The notes beneath the pieces were generated by a model. That model did not search any database and was not told the DNA's origin. It saw only the letters and a list, made by a program, of their open reading frames with translations. A program made the translations under genes and the position numbers. From positions 445,324 through 509,323 of the forward strand of contig NZ_RBXJ01000003.1 of assembly GCF_003635115.1 (NCBI RefSeq): a stretch of 64,000 nt of DNA. The letters run 5' to 3'. Positions 24,032-32,929 of the stretch are shown one piece after another (position 1 is the stretch's first letter; the number at the start of each line of letters is the position of its first letter). The DNA comes from Microbacterium sp. AG1240. Its GTDB lineage: Bacteria; Actinomycetota; Actinomycetes; Actinomycetales; Microbacteriaceae.

Positions 24032-26131
24032 TCAGAACAGGGTCGCCGGAGCGACGGCGGGCCGCACGGTCGGTGTCGCCAACGGCGTACGGGCGGCGAG
24101 CCCGGGCTGCGGTCGGCCGCGCGGGTGGTCGTCTTCGTCGTGCCCGTCGAGGCGGTGCATCTTGAGCAGCGGCCGCACCCGCTTCGACAACCACGTGCGA
24201 TAGGCCTTCGGTGCCGACGTCGAGACGCCCGGGTACAGCCCGCGGTACGACGAGACGAGCTCGGGGTGCTCCCGTTCGAGCCACTCGAAGAACCACGGCT
24301 TCACGCCCGGGCGCAGGTGAAGAGCACCGTAGACGACCCGCACGGCTCCGGCCTCGCGGATGCGCCGCAGCGCGTCGTCGAGCGCCGCGATCGAGTCGGT
24401 CAGGTGCGGGATCACCGGCATGAGGAACACCGTCACCCGGAACCCCAGCTCGGTCGCGGCCCGCACGGTGTCCAGTCGCGCCTGCGCGCTCGGGGTGCCC
24501 GGCTCGATCGAGTGCTGCAGCGCGTCGTCGAACACGCCGATCGACATCGCCAGCGAGACGCGCACGGATGCTGCGGCATCCGCCAGCAGCGGAAGGTCGC
24601 GCCGCAGGAGCGATCCCTTCGTGAGGATGGAGAACGGTGTTCCCGTCTCGGTGAGCGCCGACGCGATCTGCGGCATCAGCCGATAACGGCCCTCGGCGCG
24701 CTGATAAGGGTCGGTGTTGGTGCCGAGCATCACGGGCTCCCGGGCCCACGAGCCGCGGCGCAGCTCTGTGCGCAGCACCTCGGCGACGTTCACCTTCACG
24801 ATGATCTGGTTGTCGAAGTCGTTGCCCGCGTCGAGATCGAGGTACTCGTGGGTGCCGCGGGCGAAGCAATTGTGGCTGATGACGCCGTTGGCGATGAAGT
24901 CGCCCGTTCCCGTCGTGATGTCGATCATCTCGATCTCAGTTCCGAGGTCGTCCACGCCGGTCACGCGGAGATCGGCGAACGTCTTCACCGCCGTTCCGAC
25001 GATGTCGAGCTTGCGGGTGATCGAGGGAGTGGTCAGCGAGAAGAAACGCTGGCGCACGGGGAGCCCTCCGAGCAGGCGAACCGTCGATACTCCGTTCGCC
25101 CGCGGAGGCTCCTGCACGTAGGGGAGGTCGAGTGAGGTCAGGGCCTCGCGCACCATCCGCAGGATGTCGGGGTCCCCGTTGGAGATGCGCACGATGCCGC
25201 GGGAGCACGACCCTTCTGCGTCGAAGATGCCGCTCAGGTATCCCGCGTGCCAGTCACGCGAACGTACGGCGGGCTCGGCGGTGAGCTCTTCCACCCGCCG
25301 CACGTCGGCGCCTTTCGCCGTGTGAATGGCGGTCATCTCTTGTCGAGCCGAGGACGCCTGGCTGAACGGGCGGGTATTCGTCGCGATCCCCTCGGCGGCG
25401 AGCAACGTGCGGGTGCGGTCGAGTGCTTCGGTATCGGCGAGAGCGAGGCGGAAGCGATGCACCGTCCGCACGCGGCGTCCGTCGTCGTAGGTGCGGTGGA
25501 AGATCATCCCGTCGCCGCGGATCATCCCCGCCAGGTATCCACGGCGGAAGTCTTCTCCGAGATGCGGATCGATCATCGGGGGCCCGCCGATGCCGAATCC
25601 CTGCAGCCGGTTCTGCGGTGTCAGGTAGGGGCGCCGGGCGGCTCCTGCCATCGTGCCGGTGACATACTTCCAGCCCCTCTCGCTGAGGAAGCGGTGGTCG
25701 CCGCTCGCGACGATCTCGGTGCCGTCTGCCAGCGTCACCCGATGGGCGCGCTTGCGCGTCGTCCAGGTCGCCCGCACGGTCGTGCGGACATACCGACGGT
25801 ACGAGCCCGATCGCTCGGTTCCGATGATCTCGTCGCCCGGACGCAGGCCGGACATCGGGCGTTGCCGTCCGTCGGCCATGAGGATCAGGGTGTCAGGGGA
25901 AAGGCAGTACGTGCACGCGTGGCTGCAGCCCCGATACGGGTTCACCGTCCAGTCGAACGGCATGGCCGACGCACCCGGAACGCGGTTGAGCGCCGTCTTC
26001 GCGAGCACCTCGTGGAAGGTCATGCCGGCGAACTCCGGGGTGGTGACCGATCGCACCAGGCCGTCCATGCGCTCGAGGCCGGGCAGGGCCGCAGCATCCG
26101 TCACGCCCAGTTGCTGTCCCTGCCATCTCAT
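24032..26131 (-). CDS. Intein-containing Rv2578c-family radical SAM protein
   Basis: The 699-residue precursor is a radical SAM enzyme of the Rv2578c (SPL-like) family interrupted by an intein. The cluster motif C69-x3-C73-x2-C is split: residues 69-75 read CSHACTY, the intein spans 76-421, and C422 begins CFARGTHEYLDLD. Splicing would restore CSHACTYCFARG, whose three cysteines hold the [4Fe-4S] cluster, and yield a mature protein of 353 residues. After the intein the barrel continues with GTNTDPYQ and SILTKGSLLRRDL. The reaction of this family is not established. The start at 26131 has GGAG nearby. The precursor should be inactive until spliced. Confidence 0.92.
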   Translation of the reverse strand: MRWQGQQLGVTDAAALPGLERMDGLVRSVTTPEFAGMTFHEVLAKTALNRVPGASAMPFDWTVNPYRGCSHACTYCLSPDTLILMADGRQRPMSGLRPGDEIIGTERSGSYRRYVRTTVRATWTTRKRAHRVTLADGTEIVASGDHRFLSERGWKYVTGTMAGAARRPYLTPQNRLQGFGIGGPPMIDPHLGEDFRRGYLAGMIRGDGMIFHRTYDDGRRVRTVHRFRLALADTEALDRTRTLLAAEGIATNTRPFSQASSARQEMTAIHTAKGADVRRVEELTAEPAVRSRDWHAGYLSGIFDAEGSCSRGIVRISNGDPDILRMVREALTSLDLPYVQEPPRANGVSTVRLLGGLPVRQRFFSLTTPSITRKLDIVGTAVKTFADLRVTGVDDLGTEIEMIDITTGTGDFIANGVISHNCFARGTHEYLDLDAGNDFDNQIIVKVNVAEVLRTELRRGSWAREPVMLGTNTDPYQRAEGRYRLMPQIASALTETGTPFSILTKGSLLRRDLPLLADAAASVRVSLAMSIGVFDDALQHSIEPGTPSAQARLDTVRAATELGFRVTVFLMPVIPHLTDSIAALDDALRRIREAGAVRVVYGALHLRPGVKPWFFEWLEREHPELVSSYRGLYPGVSTSAPKAYRTWLSKRVRPLLKMHRLDGHDEDDHPRGRPQPGLAARTPLATPTVRPAVAPATLF
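24869..25906 (-). other. Intein with LAGLIDADG homing endonuclease
   Basis: This 346-residue intein begins with Cys1 in CLSPDTLILMADG (block A) and has a block B-like ASGDHRFL. Two LAGLIDADG helices read GYLAGMIRGDG (about residues 198-208 of the precursor) and GYLSGIFDAEG (298-307). The C-terminal blocks are EMIDITTGTGDFIANG and VISHN, followed by Cys+1. All residues expected for standard splicing (Cys1, penultimate His, terminal Asn, Cys+1) are present. Both endonuclease motifs keep acidic residues, so it may still be a homing element. Its insertion point is the codon for the third cluster cysteine. Confidence 0.92.
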
Positions 26132-26239
26132 GACTCCATGGGAACAGAAATACGAATGTTAAGCAACCTCGCGGCGATGCAGTCTCGAAGGGCGCGCCGC
26201 TCCCTCGTTTCGTCCCGACCGATCGGCGACAATGGGGAC

Positions 26240-27313
26240 GTGACGGAACCCGGCCCGTTCTCCCCCCGCACGCGCCGCGAGGCGCGGGTGGCGGCCGAGC
26301 GCGCGTCGATGGCGCCGCGGACTCTTGCTCGTCACGCGCGGGGCCGCCGGGCCGCTCGACTGCGCGCGATCTTCGCCGTGGCGGCCTCCGCCGCGCTGCT
26401 GTTCGGCGGTGCGGGGGCGGTCACGGCCGCGGTCGCGGGAGGGGTGCTCACCGAGGGCACGCCCGTTTCCGCGCCCGACCGCGTGGCCACCTCCAGCGAA
26501 CCGTCGCCGAGCATCGACGCGATGATCCAGGCGATGCCCGTCGAAGGGCTCCCGTCGCCGACGATGGACGCCACCACCGCCGGACGCGCTCTTTGCGACG
26601 ACCCGACGTTCACCCAGGTGCTCGCCTCCGGAGACGACGGCGCGACCATCGCCGCCGCGGGCGGCGCCGAGGCCTTCCGCTCGGCGGTGGCCGCGGGTGC
26701 GGCGCCGTGCATCTCCCTCGGCGACCCGAACCGCACCTGGGTCGTCGTGAACAAGCAGCGACCGTTCTCGCCGATCGACTTCGGTCCGTCGCCCCTGGCG
26801 CTTCCCGGGGGAGTGAAGAGCCTCTCGGGCGGAGAGTTGCGGGCGGATGCGGCGGCCGCCCTGTCGGCGATGATCGGCGCCGCTCGTGAGGCGGGCGCGG
26901 GCGATCTGGCGATGGAGAGCGGGTACCGCTCGTACTCCACGCAGCAGTCCACCTACCGCGGTCACGTCGGCGACCGCGGTGTCGCCGGCGCCGATCTCGT
27001 CAGCGCGCGGCCCGGTTTCAGCGAGCACCAGTCGGGCCTCGGCGCCGACGTCGTCGCGTGCGGCGCGTCGGGATGCGGCTCGCTCGACGACCTCGCCGCG
27101 ACCCCGCAGGGCGCGTGGGTCGCGGAGCACGCCTGGGAGCACGGCTGGATCGTCCGTTACCTCGACGGGCGCACCGACGTCACGGGCTACCTCCCCGAGC
27201 CGTGGCACCTCCGGTACGTCGGCCCCGAGCTCGCCCGGGCGTACCACGACGGCGGCTGGACGACGCTCGAGGAGTTCTTCGGCCTCCCCGCCGCCCCCGG
27301 CTACGCGAGCTGA
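26240..27313 (+). CDS. M15-family (VanY-like) D-alanyl-D-alanine carboxypeptidase
   Basis: This 357-residue protein has a basic cytoplasmic N-terminus, one membrane-spanning or signal segment at about residues 48-72 and an extracellular M15 zinc peptidase domain at about 175-345. Zinc-site motifs are SEHQSGLGADVV (H263 and the following Asp) and EPWHLRYVG (H323). It would trim D-Ala from peptidoglycan stem peptides. The GTG at 26240 is chosen because GACAAT, a good -10 box, ends just six bases upstream, implying a leaderless message; upstream in-frame codons are shadow sequence. A hairpin at 27369-27416 follows. Confidence 0.87.
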   Translation: MTEPGPFSPRTRREARVAAERASMAPRTLARHARGRRAARLRAIFAVAASAALLFGGAGAVTAAVAGGVLTEGTPVSAPDRVATSSEPSPSIDAMIQAMPVEGLPSPTMDATTAGRALCDDPTFTQVLASGDDGATIAAAGGAEAFRSAVAAGAAPCISLGDPNRTWVVVNKQRPFSPIDFGPSPLALPGGVKSLSGGELRADAAAALSAMIGAAREAGAGDLAMESGYRSYSTQQSTYRGHVGDRGVAGADLVSARPGFSEHQSGLGADVVACGASGCGSLDDLAATPQGAWVAEHAWEHGWIVRYLDGRTDVTGYLPEPWHLRYVGPELARAYHDGGWTTLEEFFGLPAAPGYAS

Positions 27314-27368
27314 CCCCCGCCCGCGCACCCGGCAGCATCCGTCCCACCGCCGCCGAGACCACATCCAC

Positions 27369-27416
27369 TCGCCGAGCCCGCACGCTGCCGGCGTTGACGT
27401 CGTGCGGGCTCGGCGA
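27369..27416 (+). terminator. Hairpin after the M15 peptidase gene
   Basis: Sixteen-base perfect arms, TCGCCGAGCCCGCACG and complement, surround a 16-base loop beginning 55 bases after the stop. A partial extra copy of the right arm (ACGCGGGCTCGCG) follows directly. Confidence 0.65.
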
Positions 27417-27460
27417 AAGCACGCGGGCTCGCGAAGCAGGCGGTGCGATCGACCTTCGGG

Positions 27461-27514
27461 TTGACATACGCACCGGTTAGTGGAAACGTTTACGCCGCGG
27501 GTGTAAACGTTTCC
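27461..27514 (+). promoter_or_regulatory. Promoter -35 and twin LacI operators of the catabolic operon
   Basis: TTGACA at 27461-27466 is a likely -35. Downstream are GGAAACGTTTAC (27482-27493) and GTAAACGTTTCC (27503-27514), both with the LacI/CcpA-type core AAACGTTT. Their centres are 21 bases apart, two helical turns on the same face, and the two sites are mirror images. Occupation by the LacI protein encoded just downstream would block the promoter. Confidence 0.85.
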
Positions 27515-27539
27515 ATCCGCGCATCTCAAGGGAGAGAAT

Positions 27540-28580
27540 GTGCCTCGAGCCACCATCACGCAGGTCGCCGCGCTGGCCGGCGTCTCCATCGCCTCCGCGT
27601 CCCGCGCGCTGAACGGACAGATCGCCAGCGCTGAAACCGTGGAGAAGGTCAGGCGTGCAGCCGAGGAGCTGGGGTACGTGGCCGACGCCGCCGCGCGTTC
27701 GCTCAAACTCGGTCGCACCCAGCAGCTGGCGTATGCCGTGGCCGACATCGGCAACCCGGTCTACGTCGAGATGATGAGCGCGGTCGAGCGGGTCGTCTCC
27801 GACTCGGGGTATCGCCTGGTCATCTCCTCCACCGGCACCGCGTCCTCGTCGCTCGACGTCGTCCGAGACCTCGGCCGCGGCTACGTCGACGGCATGATCC
27901 TGTCGCCGTTGCGCGTCACCACCGAGCTTCTCCAGGCGCTCGTCGACGTCCCGGTGCCCGTGGTCATGCTCGGTGTGGCCTCGCAGGGCTCGGGTCTCGA
28001 CACCGTGCAGGCGGACTCGGTGACCGGCATGCGTCTCGCCGTCGACCACCTCGTCGCAGAGGGCCGGCGCAGCATCGCGTTCATCAACGGCCCCGTGGAC
28101 ACGACGCCCGGGCGCCTGCGGCTCCAGGGATTCGAAGAGGCGATGCGTGACCACCCCGGGATCGACAGCCGTACGGTGATCGCCGCCGACTTCACCATCG
28201 CCGCGGGCCACCGCGCGGCCCTGGAGGTTCTGGAGACCGCCGAGGGGTTCCGTCCCGACGCCGTCGTCGCCGCCAACGACCTCATCGGCATCGGTGTGCT
28301 GCATGCCGCGGACGATCTGGGGAGGACGGTGCCGGACGACCTCGCCGTCACCGGAATGGACAACACCGAGCTGTCCCGCGTCGCCCGTCTCGGGCTGACC
28401 AGCGTCGACCTCGGCGCCGAGGAGCGCGGCCGAGTGGCCGCCGACCTGCTCCTGGCCCGCATCGCCGACCCCGGGCGTGCCGCGCACACCGTCACGGTCG
28501 CGCCCTCGCTGGTCGTACGCGGGTCGAGCCGGCGGGCGCAGCCCTCGCTGCGGGCGGTCGCACGGGAGGACGCGGTATGA
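27540..28580 (+). CDS. LacI-family transcriptional regulator of the catabolic operon
   Basis: This 346-residue repressor has a helix-turn-helix at residues 3-25 (TITQVAALAGVSIASASRALNG) with the hinge helix region RSLKLGRT, and a periplasmic-binding-protein-like sensor domain. It is the first gene of the operon, with two LacI boxes about 26 and 47 bases upstream, so it is autoregulated. The inducer should be the sugar or glycoside carried by the transporter that follows. GTG 27540 has an AAGGGAGAG ribosome site. Its stop overlaps the first permease gene by four bases. Confidence 0.93.
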   Translation: MPRATITQVAALAGVSIASASRALNGQIASAETVEKVRRAAEELGYVADAAARSLKLGRTQQLAYAVADIGNPVYVEMMSAVERVVSDSGYRLVISSTGTASSSLDVVRDLGRGYVDGMILSPLRVTTELLQALVDVPVPVVMLGVASQGSGLDTVQADSVTGMRLAVDHLVAEGRRSIAFINGPVDTTPGRLRLQGFEEAMRDHPGIDSRTVIAADFTIAAGHRAALEVLETAEGFRPDAVVAANDLIGIGVLHAADDLGRTVPDDLAVTGMDNTELSRVARLGLTSVDLGAEERGRVAADLLLARIADPGRAAHTVTVAPSLVVRGSSRRAQPSLRAVAREDAV

Positions 28581-29515
28581 GCACGCTCACCCGGGAGCGC
28601 CCGGCGAAGGCCACGGTGCGCAGGATCGGCCCACGGGCGCGTGCCGAGCGTCGGGAGGCCATCGCCCTCGTCGTACCGGCTCTCCTCCCGATCATCATCT
28701 TCTCGGTCGTCCCGCTCGTCAGCGGGGTCGCGCTCGGGTTCACCAACGCCACGCTGCGCCGCGATGCGGAGATCGACTTCATCGGGCTCGGCAACTTCAT
28801 CGAGCTCGCCGGCGATCAGCGCTTCTGGGGTTCCTTCGGCATCGGGCTCGTCTGGGCGGGATCGGTCGCGCTGCTCACCCTCGTCTCGGCGATGGGCCTC
28901 GCACTGCTGCTCAACAGCAACCTCCGCCTCAAGACCCTCACCCGCGTGCTCGCGCTCATCCCGTGGGCGATGCCGCCGGTCGTCATCGCGATCGTGTGGC
29001 GCATGATCTACAACCCGAACTCCGGTCCTCTCAACGCGACGCTCGGGTGGTTCGGTCTGCCGGGGGTGAACTGGCTGGGCGACTTCTCCACGGCGCTGCC
29101 CGCGGTCATCGTCGTCGGCGTGTGGTCGGGCATCCCGCAGACCACCGTGCTGCTCCTGGCGGGCATGCAGTCCATCGCCCCCGAACTGCACGAGGCAGCG
29201 GCCGTCGACGGGGCCGGGGCGCTGCGCCGCTTCTGGCACGTGACCCTGCCGGCGTTGCGCCCCATCATCATCGCGGTGACGATCCTCGACTTCATCTGGC
29301 AGTTCAACTCCTTCGGGCTCATCTACGTGCTCACCGAGGGCGGGCCGGGCGGGCGCACGATGATCCCGCCGCTGTTCACCTACCTCGAGGCGTTCCGCAA
29401 TCGCGAGATCGGCTACGCCTCGGCGATGGGAGATGTGCTGGTCATCGCGATCATGCTCTTCCTGTCGATCTACCTCGTGCATCAGTTCCGTCAGGCGAAG
29501 GGCGGTCGATCGTGA
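28577..29515 (+). CDS. Sugar ABC transporter permease (MalF-like)
   Basis: This is a 312-residue carbohydrate-uptake (CUT1) permease with six membrane helices and a basic N-terminus. The EAA loop that contacts the ATPase reads HEAAAVDGAGALRRFWHVTLPALRPI. It pairs with the MalG-like permease that follows (four-base overlap). No ATPase gene is in the operon, so a shared MsiK-type ATPase from elsewhere is expected, as is common in Actinobacteria. Confidence 0.93.
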   Translation: MSTLTRERPAKATVRRIGPRARAERREAIALVVPALLPIIIFSVVPLVSGVALGFTNATLRRDAEIDFIGLGNFIELAGDQRFWGSFGIGLVWAGSVALLTLVSAMGLALLLNSNLRLKTLTRVLALIPWAMPPVVIAIVWRMIYNPNSGPLNATLGWFGLPGVNWLGDFSTALPAVIVVGVWSGIPQTTVLLLAGMQSIAPELHEAAAVDGAGALRRFWHVTLPALRPIIIAVTILDFIWQFNSFGLIYVLTEGGPGGRTMIPPLFTYLEAFRNREIGYASAMGDVLVIAIMLFLSIYLVHQFRQAKGGRS

Positions 29516-30348
29516 CCCGGCGTCCCTGGTACACCACCGGTCTGATGTACGCCGCCCTGGCCGGGTACCTGATCTTCCTGGGGTTCCCGCTCCTCTGGCT
29601 GCTCTCGGCGTCGTTCAAGACGTCGTCCGAGCTGAACTCGCTGGCGGTCAACCTGCTGCCCGCGGTGTGGGAATTCGGCAACTACGTCACCGCCCTCGAG
29701 CGGCAGAGCCTCATCACGGCCGCGGGCAACTCGGTGCTGGTCTCGGTCAGCACGATGGTCATCACGGTGCTGCTGTCGATGCCGATGGCCTACGCGCTCG
29801 CCCGGCTCAAGGGCAAGCTGCGAGCGGCGGGCACGGTGTGGATCCTCACCAGCCAGGTGTTCCCGTCGATCCTCATCATCATTCCGCTGTTCCTCGTGCT
29901 GCGGACGATCCAGCTCAACGACACCCTGCTCGGGCTGATCCTCGTCTACGTCACCTTCACGATGCCGTTCACCCTGTGGATGCTGCAGGGGTACGTCGCG
30001 GCGATCCCGCGCGAGCTGGAGGAGGCGGCCGAGATGGACGGCGCCGGTCGGTTGACCATCCTGCGCCGCGTGGTCCTGCCGCTGCTGGCTCCCGGCCTGG
30101 TCGCGACGGCGATGTTCACCTTCGTGTCGGCGTGGAACGAGTTCTTCCTCGCTCTCGTGCTCATCCAGAGTCCCGAGCTGTACACCCTGCCGATCGCGCT
30201 GCGCTCGTTCCTGGGCGCGGAGGGCCAGACGCAGCTCGGCCCGCTCGCGGCCGGGGCGATCCTCGCCACGATCCCGTCGCTGATCATCTTCAGCATCCTT
30301 CAGAAGAAACTCACCGGCGGAATGCTCGCCGGTGCCGTCAAGGGCTAG
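29512..30348 (+). CDS. Sugar ABC transporter permease (MalG-like)
   Basis: The second CUT1 permease, 278 residues with six helices. The EAA loop is EEAAEMDGAGRLTILRRVVLPLLAPG. GTG 29512 overlaps the preceding stop (GTGA). The C-terminus ends in LTGGMLAGAVKG, the usual end for MalG-type proteins, so the gene is complete. It heterodimerises with the MalF-like protein. Confidence 0.93.
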   Translation: MTRRPWYTTGLMYAALAGYLIFLGFPLLWLLSASFKTSSELNSLAVNLLPAVWEFGNYVTALERQSLITAAGNSVLVSVSTMVITVLLSMPMAYALARLKGKLRAAGTVWILTSQVFPSILIIIPLFLVLRTIQLNDTLLGLILVYVTFTMPFTLWMLQGYVAAIPRELEEAAEMDGAGRLTILRRVVLPLLAPGLVATAMFTFVSAWNEFFLALVLIQSPELYTLPIALRSFLGAEGQTQLGPLAAGAILATIPSLIIFSILQKKLTGGMLAGAVKG

Positions 30349-30377
30349 TCCCCCCATTGGGAGAAAGAAAGGTCATC

Positions 30378-31673
30378 ATGTTGAGAACCACCCGAGGCAT
30401 CGGCGCCTTGGCGCTCGCGGGCATCGCCGCCCTCGCCCTCAGCGCGTGCCAGCAGGGCAGCGCGAGCGGCGGATCCACCAGCGAGGACGGCGTCGTCACC
30501 CTCCAGTTCCAGTCGCTCTCGGATCAGCCGGCCACGCAGGCGGCCATCGCCGACATCGTCGACACGTGGAACGGCGAGAATCCCGACATCCAGGTGCAGA
30601 TCGTGCAGGCAGGCTGGGACGGCACCTACGACAAGCTCATCACGCAGTTCACCGGCGGCACGGCGCCCGACATCATCCACTACGAGGCGTCGTCGATCAC
30701 GTCGTTCGCGCTCGACGGGTATCTCGCCGACCTGACCGATCTGATCGACCCCGAGCTGCGCGACGACATCTCCGAGGGCATTTGGGACTCGGTGACGGTC
30801 GACGACCAGATCATCGCCTACCCCTCCACCCTGCAGTCGTACATGGTGTTCGCGAACACCGCGCTGCTCGAGCAGGCCGGCGTCGAGATCCCCACGGGCG
30901 ACTCGATGACATGGGAGCAGCTGCAGGAGATCGCGCGGGCGACCACGACCGACGGCCAGTTCGGCCTCGGGTGGGGGCTCGCCTCACCCACCGCGACCAT
31001 GATGAGCCTGTCGCTGGGCTTCGACGGAGGCTACTTCGACGGGCAGGGCGCCGACGCCTCGATCGACGTCGGGGCCGACGAACTCGCCGTGCCCGAGCGT
31101 ATCCACGAGATGGCCTACGACGATCGCTCGCTCGACCCGACCTCGCTCACGCAGTCGGGCTCGGAGGTGCTCGCGTCCTTCTACGGCGGCAAGGTGGCCC
31201 TCACGGTGCAGGGCTCCTTCCAGGCGACGAACATCGCCAGCGACGCGCCCGAGGGCTTCGAGTGGACGGTCCTGCCGCCGCTGGAGGGGAGCGCCGGCGC
31301 ACTCCAGGCCGCCAACCCGCAGACCTACTCGGTGAACGTGGACTCGGAGCACGTCGAGGAGTCCGCCCAGTTCCTGAACTTCTTCATGGGTGCCGACAAC
31401 CTCGCTGAGATTGCGTACGCCGACGCACTCATCCCCTCCTCGCAGGGTGCCCGCGACCGGGTGGCAGCGCTCGCCGGCGACGCCGTGGGCTGGGAGCAGA
31501 TCCTCGCCTCGGGAGACGGCCTGGTCGGTCCGCCCTTCCTCAAGGTCGACGGCTACACGGAGTGGAAGGACACCATCGCCACCCCCGCGTTCCAGCAGTA
31601 CCTCGCCGACCAGATCTCTTCGGATCAACTCGGCACCCAGCTGAGCGAGGGCTGGTCGGAGATCAGGGGATAG
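30378..31673 (+). CDS. Sugar-binding lipoprotein of the ABC transporter
   Basis: This 431-residue extracellular solute-binding protein (family 1) has a lipoprotein signal with LSAC and lipidated Cys24. The mature protein carries the cluster 1 pattern FQSLSDQPATQAAIADIVDTW and ITQFTGGTAPDIIHYEASSI near residue 90. The many tryptophans and acidic residues of the pocket fit sugar binding, but the ligand cannot be named. It has a GAAAGG ribosome site and is followed by a hairpin that may raise its level relative to downstream enzymes. Confidence 0.92.
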   Translation: MLRTTRGIGALALAGIAALALSACQQGSASGGSTSEDGVVTLQFQSLSDQPATQAAIADIVDTWNGENPDIQVQIVQAGWDGTYDKLITQFTGGTAPDIIHYEASSITSFALDGYLADLTDLIDPELRDDISEGIWDSVTVDDQIIAYPSTLQSYMVFANTALLEQAGVEIPTGDSMTWEQLQEIARATTTDGQFGLGWGLASPTATMMSLSLGFDGGYFDGQGADASIDVGADELAVPERIHEMAYDDRSLDPTSLTQSGSEVLASFYGGKVALTVQGSFQATNIASDAPEGFEWTVLPPLEGSAGALQAANPQTYSVNVDSEHVEESAQFLNFFMGADNLAEIAYADALIPSSQGARDRVAALAGDAVGWEQILASGDGLVGPPFLKVDGYTEWKDTIATPAFQQYLADQISSDQLGTQLSEGWSEIRG

Positions 31674-31686
31674 ACGCGCACGATAC

Positions 31687-31713
31687 GGGGGACGGGCGCA
31701 CGGCCCGTCTCCC
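31687..31713 (+). terminator. Intra-operon hairpin after the binding-protein gene
   Basis: GGGGGACGGGC pairs with GCCCGTCTCCC (one G-U) around a five-base loop. It starts 14 bases after the stop. Such hairpins stabilise or partly terminate the message and give more binding protein than downstream enzymes. Confidence 0.5.
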
Positions 31714-31738
31714 GAGCAAGCCGGCAGGAGACGAACGG

Positions 31739-32929
31739 ATGAGGGATTCAATGGATGCGTTGCAGGATCGGGTCGCGGGCGTGCTCGCGGGCGCGGCGGT
31801 GGGAGATGCCCTCGGCGGTGCGACCGAGGGGTGGACGCCGGAGCAGATCGAGGAGCGGTACGAGGGACGGGTCACCGGGATCGTCGGTCCGTTCCTGGCC
31901 GACTGGCGCACCGCGCGACCCATCGCGCCGTACCACAAGGGCGACGGGCACGTCACCGACGACACCCTCATGACCCATGCCCTGGTGCAGGTGTACGACG
32001 CCCGGCGCGCGCACCTCGACGCCTACAACGTGGCCAGCGACCTGGTGCCGCTGATGATCGGTGAGCGCCGCTGGGTGCCCGAGCTGGAGGATGACGTGCT
32101 GATCCTGCAGCGCGTGTTCCTCGCCGAGAAATGGATCGTCGCCAAGCTCCACTACGGTCACGCCGACCCCCGGGAGGCGGGTGTGGGCAACATCATCAAC
32201 TGCGGCGCCACGATGTACATGGCGCCGGTCGGGCTCGTGAACATCGGCGACCCCCAGGCGGCGTACGCGGAGGCGATCGACATCACCGGCGCGCACCAGG
32301 CCTCGTACGGCCGCGAGGCCGCGGGCGTCTTCGCTGCCGCGGTCGCCGCCGCGGCAGCGCCCGCCGCGACCGTGGCCTCGGTCCGAGAGGCGGCGCTCTC
32401 CGTCGCGCACGACGGCACGGCAGCGGCCCTCCGCGCGGTGCTCGAGGCCGTGGACCGGTTCCTCGCGGGGGGCGGGTCGGACGATCCGCGCGAACTCGGC
32501 CGGGTGGTGCGCGCTGCGGTGTCGCCCTTCGACACCGTCGGAGACGCCTACCGCGCGCCCGCGATGGATGCCCGCCTGCCCTCGCGCACGAAGTCGATCG
32601 AGGAACTGCCGGTGGCGCTCGCCTTCGTCGTCGCGCACGGCGGCGACCTCGCCGCATCCGTTCTCGATGCGGTCAACTACGGCCGCGACTCCGACTCGAT
32701 CGCCGTCATGGCCGGCGCGATCTGCGGCGGTCTGGGCGGTCGCGCCGCAGTGCCCGACGAATGGGTGTCGGGCGTGACCGAGGCGAGCCGCCTCGATCTC
32801 GACGGTGTGATTCAGACGATGACCTCCGTCGTCCGAGACGTCGCCGCTGCCGACGCGGAGCGAGCCCGCGCCCGCGGCGGGGCCCTCGAGGCGTTGCTGG
32901 CCGGGCAGTGGGATGGTGTTCCCGTATGA
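31739..32929 (+). CDS. ADP-ribosylglycohydrolase-family protein 1
   Basis: This is a 396-residue all-helical protein of the ARH family, enzymes that hydrolyse ribosyl or related N/O-glycosidic bonds with a binuclear Mg site. The metal motifs are visible: GAAVGDALGGATEGW near residue 20, VTDDTLMT near 76, and NYGRDSDSIAVMAGAICGG near 318. ATG 31739 has AGGAG eight bases upstream; ATG 31751 is an alternative. It overlaps the second family member by four bases. In a sugar-uptake operon the substrate is more likely an imported glycoside or riboside than ADP-ribosylated protein. Confidence 0.88.
   Translation: MRDSMDALQDRVAGVLAGAAVGDALGGATEGWTPEQIEERYEGRVTGIVGPFLADWRTARPIAPYHKGDGHVTDDTLMTHALVQVYDARRAHLDAYNVASDLVPLMIGERRWVPELEDDVLILQRVFLAEKWIVAKLHYGHADPREAGVGNIINCGATMYMAPVGLVNIGDPQAAYAEAIDITGAHQASYGREAAGVFAAAVAAAAAPAATVASVREAALSVAHDGTAAALRAVLEAVDRFLAGGGSDDPRELGRVVRAAVSPFDTVGDAYRAPAMDARLPSRTKSIEELPVALAFVVAHGGDLAASVLDAVNYGRDSDSIAVMAGAICGGLGGRAAVPDEWVSGVTEASRLDLDGVIQTMTSVVRDVAAADAERARARGGALEALLAGQWDGVPV

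Noticed and set aside
21579..24869. Minus-strand open frame of about 1096 codons
   Set aside because: It is the shadow of the repeat-bearing DEAD-box helicase. Its repeats of Arg-Thr-Val words are simply the antisense of the helicase repeat, and it also crosses into the radical SAM gene.
25247..26239. N-terminal extension of the M15 peptidase frame
   Set aside because: This part is antisense to the intein-containing radical SAM gene. The -10 box and GTG at 26240 mark the real start.
27369..27416. Hairpin as a member of palindromic family 1 or 2
   Set aside because: Its arms (16 bases) share no sequence with either family, and it lies at a normal terminator position after one gene.
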